A DNA stretch of 10,672 nucleotides. Source: Glomus cerebriforme (Eukaryota; Glomeromycota; Glomeromycetes; Glomerales; Glomeraceae). The position numbers and the translations under genes are program-made. The stretch lies in NCBI GenBank assembly GCA_003550305.1, contig QKYT01000280.1:33807-44478 (forward strand), written 5' to 3'. The number at the start of each line of letters is the position of its first letter. Position 1 is the first letter of the stretch. Shown one piece after another: positions 1 to 8,165 of the stretch. Under the pieces are notes generated by a model, which saw nothing but the letters and a program-made list of their open reading frames with translations, made no database searches and was not told the DNA's origin.

Positions 1-1
1 T

Positions 2-1606
2 TTAATAGGAATATATAGTAATTTAGGAGATTATATGAAAGAGTCGATTAAAAATAAAAGTATAAGTTATCATAAGAGTAATGAAAATTGGGAAAAGTTA
101 GAAAGAGATTTTATAAAAGAAGATATAGANGATTTGAATATAATTAATCGAATGATATTAGAAATTAATAATTTATGGGAGANATTTAATAAAATAGGAA
201 TAGCTATAGAAAATGAACTGTTAACTAAATATTATAATGACAAAGAGGAAGATTACAAATATGAAGTTGAACGTATGAAGATTAANGATAATAAAGTGGT
301 ATTAATATGGAGTAAAATTATAAAAGAAAAGAAAATAGATTTAATGAACATAGAAATAAATGATATTGATATAGAGAGAAATTTTATAATAATGTTAATC
401 ATAATTGGAATGACAGCGACAAATAAGGAAATAATTACTATAAAATCGATAGAAGGAAAAAGTATTTATAATATAATGGAAAAAATGAATAATGTAAAAT
501 CAAAATTAGTAAAAAGGAAAAGTTGGAAAATTAAAAACATTACGTATATAGAAAGATTGATGAATATTACGGAAGGTAAAAATATTTTTTGGAGAATAGA
601 AGAAAGTGGAAAAAAAAGNAAAGAAAAGATAGGTGTTTCGAACATTGATTCTAATTATGAGATAATAGATATATATGAAATTGAAGAATTAATCCCAATT
701 AATAGTTATAATTTATATTGGAATAGAAATTTAATCAATAATAACATAAGGGATACGGTCAAGAAATTCAACAAATTAAAGTATATAGCGGAATGGTTAA
801 CGTTAAAAGTTAACAAAAATTTATTATTGAATATTAATAATAATGAAATTAATTGGGGAAAAACATTTGAAAATATAAAAAATATAAAAGAAGGAGGAGT
901 ATTAATAACGTCAGATAAAGACAAAAGAGACAGAATATATAAAATTAAAAATTTAATAGAACAATTACCGATTTATACAATTATGGAAAAAAGAAACAAC
1001 GAAATATATGAAGTTAAATGTCCTAGATGCAGAAAAGAAGATGAAACATGGATACATATATGGACATGTGAAAAAAATGAAATAGCGATAACACAAATTA
1101 TTAACGAAGAAATTAATAATCAAATAACGAAATTAAAAGAAGAAAATATAATAGTTAACAAAGAAAAATGGCATAATATCATAACCGAAGTACTTACAAG
1201 AAGATCAAACTACGTAAAAGACGGATACATCTTTCACGAAATAATTAAGGGTATATTTAATAATAACCTTTATAAAGTAGCAAAAGAAAAACAAATTGTT
1301 GCTACAATGGAACAATTAATCATCAATATAGGTACTAAAGCTAAAGAATTGATATGGAACAACCNATGCAATAAAGTGACAGAAATAGAAATAAAAAGAG
1401 GTATATCAAGAATGGATAAATGCAAATCAAAATCAATTACCACAATGGATATAGAGAAAAAGGAAAAATTACTAACGGAAAAATCGGAAAGAAATAATAT
1501 TATCATACAATTAACAAATAGATGGATAGGATCGATAATAGAATCAGGGAAAAATTATAAAGACATTTGGTATAACGAATCAATTAGTGATTTAATAAAT
1601 AGATAG
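2..1606 (+). CDS. non-LTR retrotransposon C-terminal protein, partial at 5' end
   Basis: The frame is open from base 2 to the TAG at 1604-1606; the first ATG is at 35, but codons 2-34 read LIGIYSNLGDY without a stop, so the true start probably lies left of the window. Residues below count from that ATG (523 residues). A CCHC knuckle, C329-x2-C332-x8-H341-x3-C345, matches the zinc knuckle that follows the reverse transcriptase in many LINE proteins. Residues about 80-200 have the strand/helix rhythm of an RNase H fold (an acidic E114, then a strand EIITIKS where active enzymes have a T-D-S), but the usual catalytic aspartates are not visible. After the knuckle come I/W-rich segments ending near an IW-x3-C motif (about 440-445). 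No reverse transcriptase YxDD motif is present in the visible part. Composition is extreme (I, K, N, E). Five codons contain N. The CCHC knuckle is well supported; the RNase H reading is inference. Confidence 0.6.
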   Translation, partial: LIGIYSNLGDYMKESIKNKSISYHKSNENWEKLERDFIKEDIXDLNIINRMILEINNLWEXFNKIGIAIENELLTKYYNDKEEDYKYEVERMKIXDNKVVLIWSKIIKEKKIDLMNIEINDIDIERNFIIMLIIIGMTATNKEIITIKSIEGKSIYNIMEKMNNVKSKLVKRKSWKIKNITYIERLMNITEGKNIFWRIEESGKKXKEKIGVSNIDSNYEIIDIYEIEELIPINSYNLYWNRNLINNNIRDTVKKFNKLKYIAEWLTLKVNKNLLLNINNNEINWGKTFENIKNIKEGGVLITSDKDKRDRIYKIKNLIEQLPIYTIMEKRNNEIYEVKCPRCRKEDETWIHIWTCEKNEIAITQIINEEINNQITKLKEENIIVNKEKWHNIITEVLTRRSNYVKDGYIFHEIIKGIFNNNLYKVAKEKQIVATMEQLIINIGTKAKELIWNNXCNKVTEIEIKRGISRMDKCKSKSITTMDIEKKEKLLTEKSERNNIIIQLTNRWIGSIIESGKNYKDIWYNESISDLINR

Positions 1607-1628
1607 ATATAGGATAGTTTTTATTATA

Positions 1629-1701
1629 TATCTTTATAATGTAATTTCATAGTTTACATAGAATTATACTCATATAATTACATCGTAAACGTATAAAGAT
1701 A
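1629..1701 (+). repeat. imperfect inverted repeat (hairpin) in the retrotransposon 3' UTR
   Basis: The left arm 1629-1646 (TATCTTTATAATGTAATT) is complementary to 1677-1684 (AATTACAT) plus 1692-1701 (TATAAAGATA); the right arm carries an extra 8 nt (CGTAAACG). This gives 18 paired bases with one bulge. It sits 23 bases after the stop codon and directly before the AAAT tail. In several LINE families the reverse transcriptase recognises a 3' stem-loop of the RNA; the same role here is inference. Confidence 0.45.
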
Positions 1702-1702
1702 C

Positions 1703-1740
1703 AAATAAAATAAATAAAAAAATAAATAAATAAATAAATA
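1703..1740 (+). repeat. (AAAT)n A-rich tail
   Basis: The stretch is a run of AAAT/AAATA units with slight interruptions. It ends the transposon block and resembles the simple-repeat tail left by target-primed reverse transcription. Confidence 0.65.
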
Positions 1741-2313
1741 TACATAATAGGCAAAATCTATCACTTGTTTTTATTACTACGATAATTTAACCTAATTCAT
1801 ATCCAAATTGGGTTCGGTCATATTTTTCAAAGTTTTTTTTAGTGCCGTGAAAAGCAATGTCGTAGCATTTTCCGAAAATCTTATGTAAACTTGTACGCAT
1901 TCTCAAATTGAAAAATTCATTTATAAAATATTATATGCAGTTATTTTTAAAAAAACCGAATGGATTTAAATATTTCGAAATAAACATTACATTTTTAGCA
2001 ATAATTGTTGCGGTATTGTAAATCATTTGTGTTATTTTGATAATTGAGTTATAACGAATCAAATAATCCTAAATCAGTTATACAATATATTAAATTATTA
2101 AAATTAAAGAATATTGAGATGAAAGAGAACTTCGACCGAGTAAGATTACATGACAATGGGAATCTTGATAATATATTAATTTTGTTATAAATATACTATG
2201 GTTTTATCTTGTTAAATTTCATCAAAAATTCAAAAAGTTCAAACAAAAAAAAAAAAAAAAAAGATCTTTTTCTTAAACGAAACGTAACAAAAAGCTTTTA
2301 AAATCAAATCAAA
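1741..2313. other. non-coding spacer with poly(A) run and possible promoter
   Basis: No convincing gene was found on either strand. It contains an 18-base A run (2245-2262) and a TATAAATA at 2186-2193. The last 50 bases are A/C-rich (ending AATCAAATCAAA before the ATG at 2314), as in many fungal 5' leaders. Confidence 0.5.
2186..2193 (+). promoter_or_regulatory. TATAAATA, possible TATA box
   Basis: A perfect TATAAATA lies about 120 bases before the ATG at 2314. In A+T-rich DNA such words arise by chance, so this supports the micro-ORF only weakly. Confidence 0.2.
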
Positions 2314-2418
2314 ATGAATCCAACTATCAATACTAAACCAATCGTCATCGTGGCTTCCGAAGTGAATCAAGTGACAGAGAAGCCTCTCAATCCTACAAAT
2401 CAATGTTCCATCATGTAA
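2314..2418 (+). CDS. candidate 34-residue CaaX peptide (possible lipopeptide precursor)
   Basis: ATG at 2314, TAA at 2416-2418, with an in-frame TAA 15 bases upstream. The peptide starts MNPTINTKP and ends EKPLNPTNQCSIM. The last four residues CSIM fit a CaaX box (C, two mostly aliphatic or small residues, then M), the signal for farnesylation, removal of the last three residues and carboxyl methylation. Small size, polar body and CaaX end are the features of fungal lipopeptide mating-pheromone precursors (a-factor type), but no family motif proves this. Base use stands out: 27 of 60 bases in 2341-2400 are G or C, far above the flanks, and the ATG has an A-rich leader. Alternatives are a CaaX-bearing last exon of a small GTPase or G-gamma subunit, or chance. 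The ATG-TAA junction could also be read as a splice donor (GTAAAAG), in which case the CaaX end would be an artefact. Confidence 0.35.
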   Translation: MNPTINTKPIVIVASEVNQVTEKPLNPTNQCSIM

Positions 2419-3287
2419 AAGTCATATGAAATTTTTCTTTTTTTTTCTTCTGTAAAAGACTATAACCTCTACTGGCTAAAAGAAATTGACTTAGCCTTGC
2501 TCACTCTACAATGAGTGTTCCAAAATTTTATTTCACTTTTGATTATTACCTTTTTGAAAAGAATTTTATTTTATTTTAATAAATTCATTTTTGACTTTGC
2601 CCTTTGATTAAATAAAAATTTAATTTTTTGTTTAAAATATCGCGATATACGCATCACTTTAAAATATTTTATATACACGTGATGGTCGTAATGCTAGTAT
2701 TTTATGTGAATTTATGCGCTTATAAAATCAATTTTCCTTTTTTTTTTTTTTTTTTTTTTTTATGAAAGAAAAGTCCTTCACTGGGATAATTTGTCATAAA
2801 AAAAATTTTAATATTAAAAGATTAAGCGGCATGATAAGTGAATTTACCTATCGTTTATATATTACGATTCTATACGATTGAACTGAATCTTTTTATACGA
2901 CAGTAAATTTCATTGATCACGTTATAAATTTTGTAAAGGACATCCGTTCTAAATATTAACAATTAATAAAATGATAAGCAGACAGGTGAGACAGTGTGAC
3001 ACTAGGTATATCCGTTGTCAAGTTGTAGAAAATCTGCGAATTAGAGATGTTAAATACCACAGAGTAGATGGGTTAAAATTCTCCACATGATAGAAAGTAT
3101 AAACTAAAAGAGTACTTAAGACAAAAAGAGAAAATCCGTAATAAGATTAAAAAAGTAACAGAAACAATCTAATGATGGAGATTAAAATGATATTAGTTGC
3201 GGAAATCATTATGAGAGAAATGTTAAATTTAATGGAGTGCGTGGTGTAATAAAAAAATAATAACGATACTGCGAAAAATTATATAAA
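2419..3287. other. A+T-rich spacer, no gene seen
   Basis: No convincing reading frame was found on either strand. Visible items are AATAAA words near 2579 and 2609 (possible poly(A) signals for the micro-ORF), a perfect 12-bp palindrome ATATCGCGATAT (2637-2648) and a 24-base T run (2738-2761). The stretch 2940-3250 is less A+T-biased but is broken by stops in every frame. Confidence 0.5.
2738..2761. repeat. poly(T) run, 24 bases
   Basis: Twenty-four consecutive T on the + strand. On the other strand it is an A tract, and could be a retroposed tail or a simple microsatellite; nothing alongside decides. Confidence 0.6.
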
Positions 3288-3293
3288 TTTATT
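3288..3293 (-). terminator. AATAAA poly(A) signal for the Cys-rich protein gene
   Basis: TTTATT on the + strand reads AATAAA on the coding strand, about 100 bases after the stop codon at 3391. The position is plausible for a fungal poly(A) signal, but the word is common in such A+T-rich DNA. Confidence 0.3.
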
Positions 3294-3390
3294 ATAAGTG
3301 ATAACAAAAAATTATATATATATAGATATAATATATATTTCAAAACAGTAATAAATCAACCCTGCATCTCACATATGCAAAATCAAAAAT

Positions 3391-3958
3391 TTAAAAATTT
3401 AAACTATCAAATTTCTTTTGAATAAAGGCAACAGCAGGATCTTCTTTCTGGACTTCTATCGTGAGACCTTCCCATAATACCATCTCCTCATCCGCAAATG
3501 TGGTGTATCCATCGCCATCAGCGTATTGCCAACCACAGAATACTTTCTCTGGGGGCTCACCTATCACCTTCTTAATCCCTTTGTATTTCCAGTAGGTGTT
3601 GGTGAATCCGCAAGTGATGGGCGTGACATATTCTTTACAAAGCGGGCAATAACATTCATGTTCGTTCGTCATATAAACAAAATTTTTGTAACCCCAATTC
3701 ATGATGACGCGATGTTTGTTGTAAGCTTCACAAGATTTATTTTTACAATATCCTTTGGAAAAGGAACATTAATGAGGTGAATTTATTTCAAATCAATTTG
3801 AGTTCAAAAAAAAAAATATATATATTAGCGTTACCTTCAAGATTGAGGCCATATGACACCTTTCTGTAGGAACAGGATTTGCCTCCTCCTTTTCTCCATG
3901 GTAATTTTACGGTTGGTTTGGTAAGGTCTTGAAAGCTAGGTAAGTTGTGATTGCTCAT
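3391..3958 (-). CDS. two-exon Cys-rich, probably zinc-binding protein with GLNLEG motif, 161 aa
   Basis: Exon 1 is 3835-3958 (ATG at 3958, context CACAATG) and exon 2 is 3391-3752. The 82-bp intron between them begins GTAACG and ends CCAAAG, and splits a Gly codon (phase 1). The spliced product is 161 residues. It has a basic N-terminal part (KLPWRKGGGKSCSYRK), then GLNLEG at 37-42, a C44-x4-C49 pair, a C75-x-C77-x2-C80 group (HECYCPLC) and C89 followed by GF. The C-terminal half has spaced Trp and Gly (FCGWQYADGDGY, LWEGLTIEV). The GLNLEG ..C..C..C-P-x-C..GF pattern recalls a Cys-rich domain found in fungi and protists, sometimes next to ubiquitin; from memory only. C44, C49, C77 and C80 are the natural Zn ligands (inference). 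There is no signal peptide or membrane segment, so it is probably intracellular. The splice fit, which extends the domain exactly where its first Cys pair is needed, makes the gene model strong; function is unknown. Confidence 0.75.
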
Positions 3959-4000
3959 TGTGGTAATGGGAAAATGGGTCTGGGTAAAAAGATTTTACTA

Positions 4001-4010
4001 CCTTTTTATA
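4001..4010 (-). promoter_or_regulatory. TATA box (TATAAAAAGG) of the Cys-rich protein gene
   Basis: TATAAAAAGG on the minus strand begins 52 bases upstream of the ATG at 3958, close to where a TATA box with a short leader should be. The sequence between is C/A-rich with a CCATTACCACA leader. Confidence 0.5.
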
Positions 4011-4030
4011 GCGAAATTTTCCTTGGAAAA

Positions 4031-4038
4031 TCACGTGA
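4031..4038 (-). promoter_or_regulatory. TCACGTGA palindrome (E-box, Cbf1/bHLH-type site)
   Basis: A perfect 8-bp palindrome with a CACGTG core lies 21 bases upstream of the TATA box. CACGTG is the known site of fungal bHLH factors such as Cbf1 and Pho4. Its use here is inferred from its position. Confidence 0.4.
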
Positions 4039-4039
4039 A

Positions 4040-5077
4040 ATTTTTAATGGAAGCATGTGCATTCTACTTATGAAACAATGAAAATCATTCTGTACGGCGT
4101 TAGTATGCATATACTGATGTACACAATGATGGAAAAATACGGTTAAAGATAGGACATTTTATCAAACAATGAATAATGTATTAATCGTCGTTCTCTTTTT
4201 TGAAGGGAATTTAATAAAAACATTTCACACGTCTTTTTTTCCTTTTAATTTAATTATATATAGAAATACATATATTATTTACTTTCACACAAAGCAAATG
4301 AATGATCGAAAGGAGAGTTTCATTAGTTGAGATAACTGAAGGTTCATTGATCGTTTACATATACTTCATTTGATTGTTTTAAAAACTATACCTAAATTGT
4401 ACAAACAATAACATTTTTTCAGTTTTTGTTCAGTTAAAAATAAACTAGTCTATTCTATACAAATGAAAATCCATACCCTTATCAATGTTATGATTTTTAA
4501 TGACTTTCCTCCAGGAAAGTTTGTGCTTAGATATATCGGATAAAGAACCACCAATAAAATTAATAAATTTCGTTGAGGAAATAAGTCTCAAAGAATAAAA
4601 TTAAGATCATTTTTTTCATACTACAGTATTACTTGAAGTAATAATTTTACGCCTTGTATGACGGATATTTTGATCGAACTGAAAAATCACGGGTCTTTAC
4701 TCGTAAATAGTTTAGAAAGCAATTTATAATGAATATACTTCATATCAAAAATTTAGTGTGAGTAAAATTATTAGGAAAGAAATTTCTGGACGAATCGATT
4801 ACGTATGTATGATACTGTGTATGTATTTTTTTTACGGGTCTTCAGTATCATAGTATACAATTGGTCTCGATCAATTCACTGAATAAGATTGTACTTTCAT
4901 TTATTGTAGATAAGAATGGATATTTATTGTTAAATTATGATTAATACTGTAAATAATGATAATTTAAACGCACTTTTTTTTTTACAATAAAATTATTACG
5001 TATATACTTATAACTTATATATAACATATTATGTGAGAATAAAACTAAAATGAATATTAAAATTTCTTGGAAATTTT
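4040..5077. other. A+T-rich spacer, no convincing gene
   Basis: Between the divergent promoter side of the Cys-rich gene and the 3' end of the transposase gene I see no supported gene. It holds a short palindrome with a 2-base centre (4503-4520, ACTTTCCT-CC-AGGAAAGT), a 10-bp stem with a 25-base loop (4808-4817 / 4843-4852) and T runs near 4828 and 4975. Confidence 0.5.
4808..4852. repeat. 10-bp inverted repeat, 25-base loop
   Basis: TATGATACTG at 4808-4817 is repeated inverted as CAGTATCATA at 4843-4852, with weak further matching outside (GTATG / GTATAC). No function is suggested. Confidence 0.4.
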
Positions 5078-5083
5078 TTTATT
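5078..5083 (-). terminator. AATAAA poly(A) signal of the transposase gene
   Basis: AATAAA on the minus strand lies 33 bases beyond the stop of the shifted tail frame (5116) and over 300 bases beyond the current stop at 5397. The spacing suggests that the transcript originally covered the tail. Confidence 0.4.
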
Positions 5084-5115
5084 AAATTGTACTTTATGCT
5101 CTCTTGATTATCTAA

Positions 5116-5413
5116 TTATGATGCCAAAGTATGATTAACATTATTAAAATCAGCAATGGAATTATTATAAGCATCACTAGAATTAATATGAATTGTAGTA
5201 GGAGAACTAATTTGTGCTCCAACTTCGTTTTGTTGTTGATGTAATGATGAAGTCGAAGAATCATTATTAATCGATCCAAATAATAACTCATTGGATGTAT
5301 TGTCTTTCTCAACTCTCGAATTCGATGAATTAATAAATGAATCAAGATCTGATGTTATGTCATTTTGTTGTAAATTTTGTTGTGATGTTATTGCCGTTAA
5401 TTTTTCAGTAGTT
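5116..5413 (-). other. frameshifted C-terminal tail of the MULE transposase
   Basis: Directly beyond the transposase stop at 5397 a second frame opens after a TAA at 5413-5415 and runs without a stop to TAA at 5116. It starts TTEKLTAITSQQNLQQND and continues as about 98 residues rich in N, S, Q and T, ending NHTLAS. Codons look like those of the upstream exons, and a poly(A) signal follows 33 bases later. Exon 4 and this tail overlap by only about 15 bases, containing an AAA and an AAAAA run; loss of one A in either run would explain the split. It is therefore read as the former C terminus, disconnected by a one-base deletion or a sequence error. A different frame at 5112-5345 is also open, but its product is an I/L/H-rich shadow of this one. 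Confidence 0.55.
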
Positions 5414-8165
5414 TATGTTCATCTGAAATACGAGCTTTTTTTGTAAGCACGGGAATATTTTGTTTTGAGGCAACTCGCCTTTTTTGTTTTAAATTACGGA
5501 AAGGATCTCTACATGTATCAGTGTACAACATTGTCGAATCAAATATCTTGTCTCCTAAAAAAATATGTAAAAAAAAAACCTGTTTAGTTTTTAATTCTTA
5601 ATTCAAAATATTTTTTTTTATTTGAATCACACACCTGATATTTCATATAATCTTCGAATTTCAACAAAAGCCTCATCAATAGTTCCCTTTCTTATCGAAG
5701 CATTTTGCTGAGTTTCATTATTTTCTCTGCAATTAAAATATTCTACTAATTTAATTTTAGTTTCATTAATTAAAGAAGTAAAATCACCCATACGTTGTGC
5801 TTCAGCGTAAAGTTTTGCAGCGTGAACATGTTTACAAACATTACGAAACCTCCCATTCCATATAAAATCATAACACATTAAACATTCTCCAGTTTTAATA
5901 TTTGCCATATAATATCCGTCTTGTATGACAACTCCATGTCTTGCAATAAATCTATTCATCATAACATTTAATTTTTCCATGATATTTTCGTCTAATGAAA
6001 TTAATTCCCCATCATATGATGATGTTAATGTAAGTGATTCTTCATTATGTTTTTTAACATAATAACAATATGGTTCGTCTGCTGGTTCAACAAATCCTGA
6101 TAAGAAATAAAATCTTCCGAGATTTAAACTACGAATTATATCAGCCGGTTTTTGATTCTCAGAGTTATCACCTTGATGATTTAATGATTGTAAATTAAAG
6201 AACGATATTAATCCAGCATTATCTTGATTATCTCCATTAGGTATATTATCTGCATGTAAAACATCTCTACGTAATTTAACTCCGAAAAGTCTTTCAAGGA
6301 ATGCTAAAGGAGTTAATTTACCATCAAGCTGAACGACTACTCTTTTTGTAATCTTTTCTGTAAGACTATTTGTAGTCATTGGTTTTCTCAATTTGTCCGA
6401 TTTTCTTTCAGAATATTCTCGACAACTATCAACGATCATCGCACGCCATTCATCATTTATCCAATTTGTTTCTAAATCATCTTTGATAAAATTCTTTTGC
6501 GCATATGATAATGGAAGGGATTCAATAAACACTTTAAATAATCGTGCCATATCAGCTGATTCTTCTTCTGTTCGGCTCCTTCCAATGATCTTGTATCCTA
6601 GAGCAATTGGATATCTAATTAAAATAAAAACCTAATTAATTTAAATAATCTTTGTGAACTAGTACGTCAAAAAGTTCTCACCTTAATACGCGAGATATAT
6701 CCCATGCTTTTAATTTCTCCGCCAATTTTTGCATTAGAAAAGTCCAAGAAAGACAAGTATCAGCAACGATACCATCTAGTGCCTTTTTAATTGGAAGATA
6801 TTGATCAACCATTGCTATTGGATTCCATGGTTGTTCATCTGAACATTTACGTATCCTTTTAAATCCCCTTTCATTAGACAAATCCTCGTAATACCAAGGA
6901 TGTCCGCAATCTTTACGATTACATGGAATATTTTCCCTGATAGCAGTAATTGCATAACGTAGGGGCGCTTTATCATCTCCGTTACTCAATGCTATGATTC
7001 AAAAAGATTAGGATAAAATTAATATGTTAATATATTGATACAATCAATTAAAAAAAAAAGAAAAAAAAAATTTACCAAATCCCAAAGGAGTAAGATGTCC
7101 AAGATTTGTTTCAACAACCATGGTTAAAACAGTTGCACGTTCCATATTTAATTCATTGTTTCCATCAATACAGAAACAATAATGACCATAATCCCTTCCA
7201 TTATTTAACCATAAATCATCAGAGACAATCAATTGATAATAACGTTCAGGTGAATCTTCGGGAGCAGATAAATCAGGAGTATGATAATATAAAACATGAC
7301 CACGAGGTTTTAATAAATCTTGAATATAATTTTGGAGAACGGTCCAAGGACCTGAATTATTTTTTACTCTACGATCATCACGTATAATAAGTCTTTTAAG
7401 TTGTTTATTATTACAAATATCTCTATTTTTAACAACTTCTTGATGAAGATCAGCTTCAGTTGCTCCTTGTTTAGAAACCAGAATTTTATTTTTAACATCA
7501 TCAGCAGTCCAACGATCAGCTCTACGACTAATTATAATTTTATCACGAGCAGAACGTGTAAGATTTACTCTTGTAACTTGAGGTTCATGAGTTATAAGAG
7601 CATTTGGAGGTAGATGCCAACCTTCAATTTTAATTCTTAATTGATGAGGAGTTTTAATCCAAGATAATCTTGATTCAGATACTACACGAAGTCTACAACG
7701 ATGTCTATCATTACTATTTTTTAAATTATTAGGTAAATTTGCATTTTGACAATCAGGATTACATTTACCAATTCCTCCACATAAATGTTGACACCTATTT
7801 CCATCACCAGCACAATACATTACCCAACTCCAACAAAATTTATCTTTTGCAGTACCAGCTTGAATTTGTTTAATTAATTCTTCACCTTTTTCAGTTAATT
7901 CAATAATATCATCAATTCTATTCGTTGATTTTGTTTTACCATTTGACGTTGTCCACTCAACATAATCAACTGCTCCTTCAACTCTTCTAATTTTAATAAT
8001 GCCTTCATTCACAAGTTGTGGTGTTCTTATTCTACTTCTTGCTTTTAATCTGATATTTTTTAGTAAGGGATGTTTTGATATATAATATTCCGCAGCACGT
8101 CCAAATGGTACACTAACTGAATTACCATCCTCATTATAGTTTATAAGATGATCGTAACTTTCCAT
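5397..8165 (-). CDS. Mutator-like (MULE) transposase, four exons, SWIM-type zinc finger
   Basis: Four exons join in frame: 7076-8165, 6682-6991, 5635-6614 and 5397-5554. Their introns are 84, 67 and 80 bp with donors GTAAAT, GTGAGA, GTGTGT and acceptors CATAG, ATTAG, TTTAG. The product is 845 residues. The ATG at 8165 follows an in-frame TAA 15 bases upstream. A Cys cluster (C111 to C139) with H155/C157 and an IKIEGWH segment looks like a WRKY/FLYWCH-type DNA-binding zinc fold. The DDE core follows: D334 in FCIDGNNELN, then LTPLGFALSN across junction 1 (typical MULE), D426 in VDQYLPIKKAL, and a candidate acid E553 in MTTNSLTEK. A SWIM-type motif C711-x2-C714-x12-C727-K-H729 follows, as in many MULE proteins. 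Exon 4 is basic (FRNLKQKRRVASKQ), possibly nuclear targeting. The family enzyme cuts and pastes DNA in the nucleus. No terminal inverted repeats of this element were found, so it may be a relic, a domesticated gene, or have diverged ends. The C terminus is probably frameshifted. Confidence 0.8.

Larger units (their letters stand above)
1..1740 (+). mobile_element. 3' part of a non-LTR (LINE-like) retrotransposon
   Basis: The block consists of a long open frame, a short 3' untranslated stretch holding an imperfect inverted repeat, and an A-rich simple-repeat tail (1703-1740). This order is what the 3' end of a non-LTR retrotransposon looks like. The left end lies outside the window, so no target-site duplication can be checked. 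All five ambiguous bases of the window (130, 183, 286, 619, 1364) lie here, as expected when reads from several near-identical copies are merged. The A-richness of the coding strand is much stronger than in the other genes. Confidence 0.6.

Noticed and set aside
706..924. Open frame on the minus strand inside the retrotransposon
   Set aside because: L/I/F/S-rich antisense shadow of the A-rich coding strand; no motif.
1270..1506. Open frame on the minus strand inside the retrotransposon
   Set aside because: Also an antisense shadow of the real frame, with hydrophobic low-complexity product.
3526..3780. 84-codon frame on the + strand
   Set aside because: Antisense to exon 2 and the intron of the Cys-rich gene, which has better motifs and splice sites.
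4500..4598. 32-residue frame (MTFLQESLCLDISDKEPP...)
   Set aside because: Composition looks mildly protein-like and could be an exon (TCCTCCAG precedes it), but there is no partner exon, motif or promoter, and frames this short are common by chance.
5112..5345. 77-codon frame on the minus strand (I/L/H-rich)
   Set aside because: Wrong frame of the transposase tail; the neighbouring frame has normal codon use and continues to 5116.
6393..7613. Three + strand frames (6393-6635, 7106-7387, 7401-7613)
   Set aside because: All lie antisense to transposase exons and show no domain or start context.
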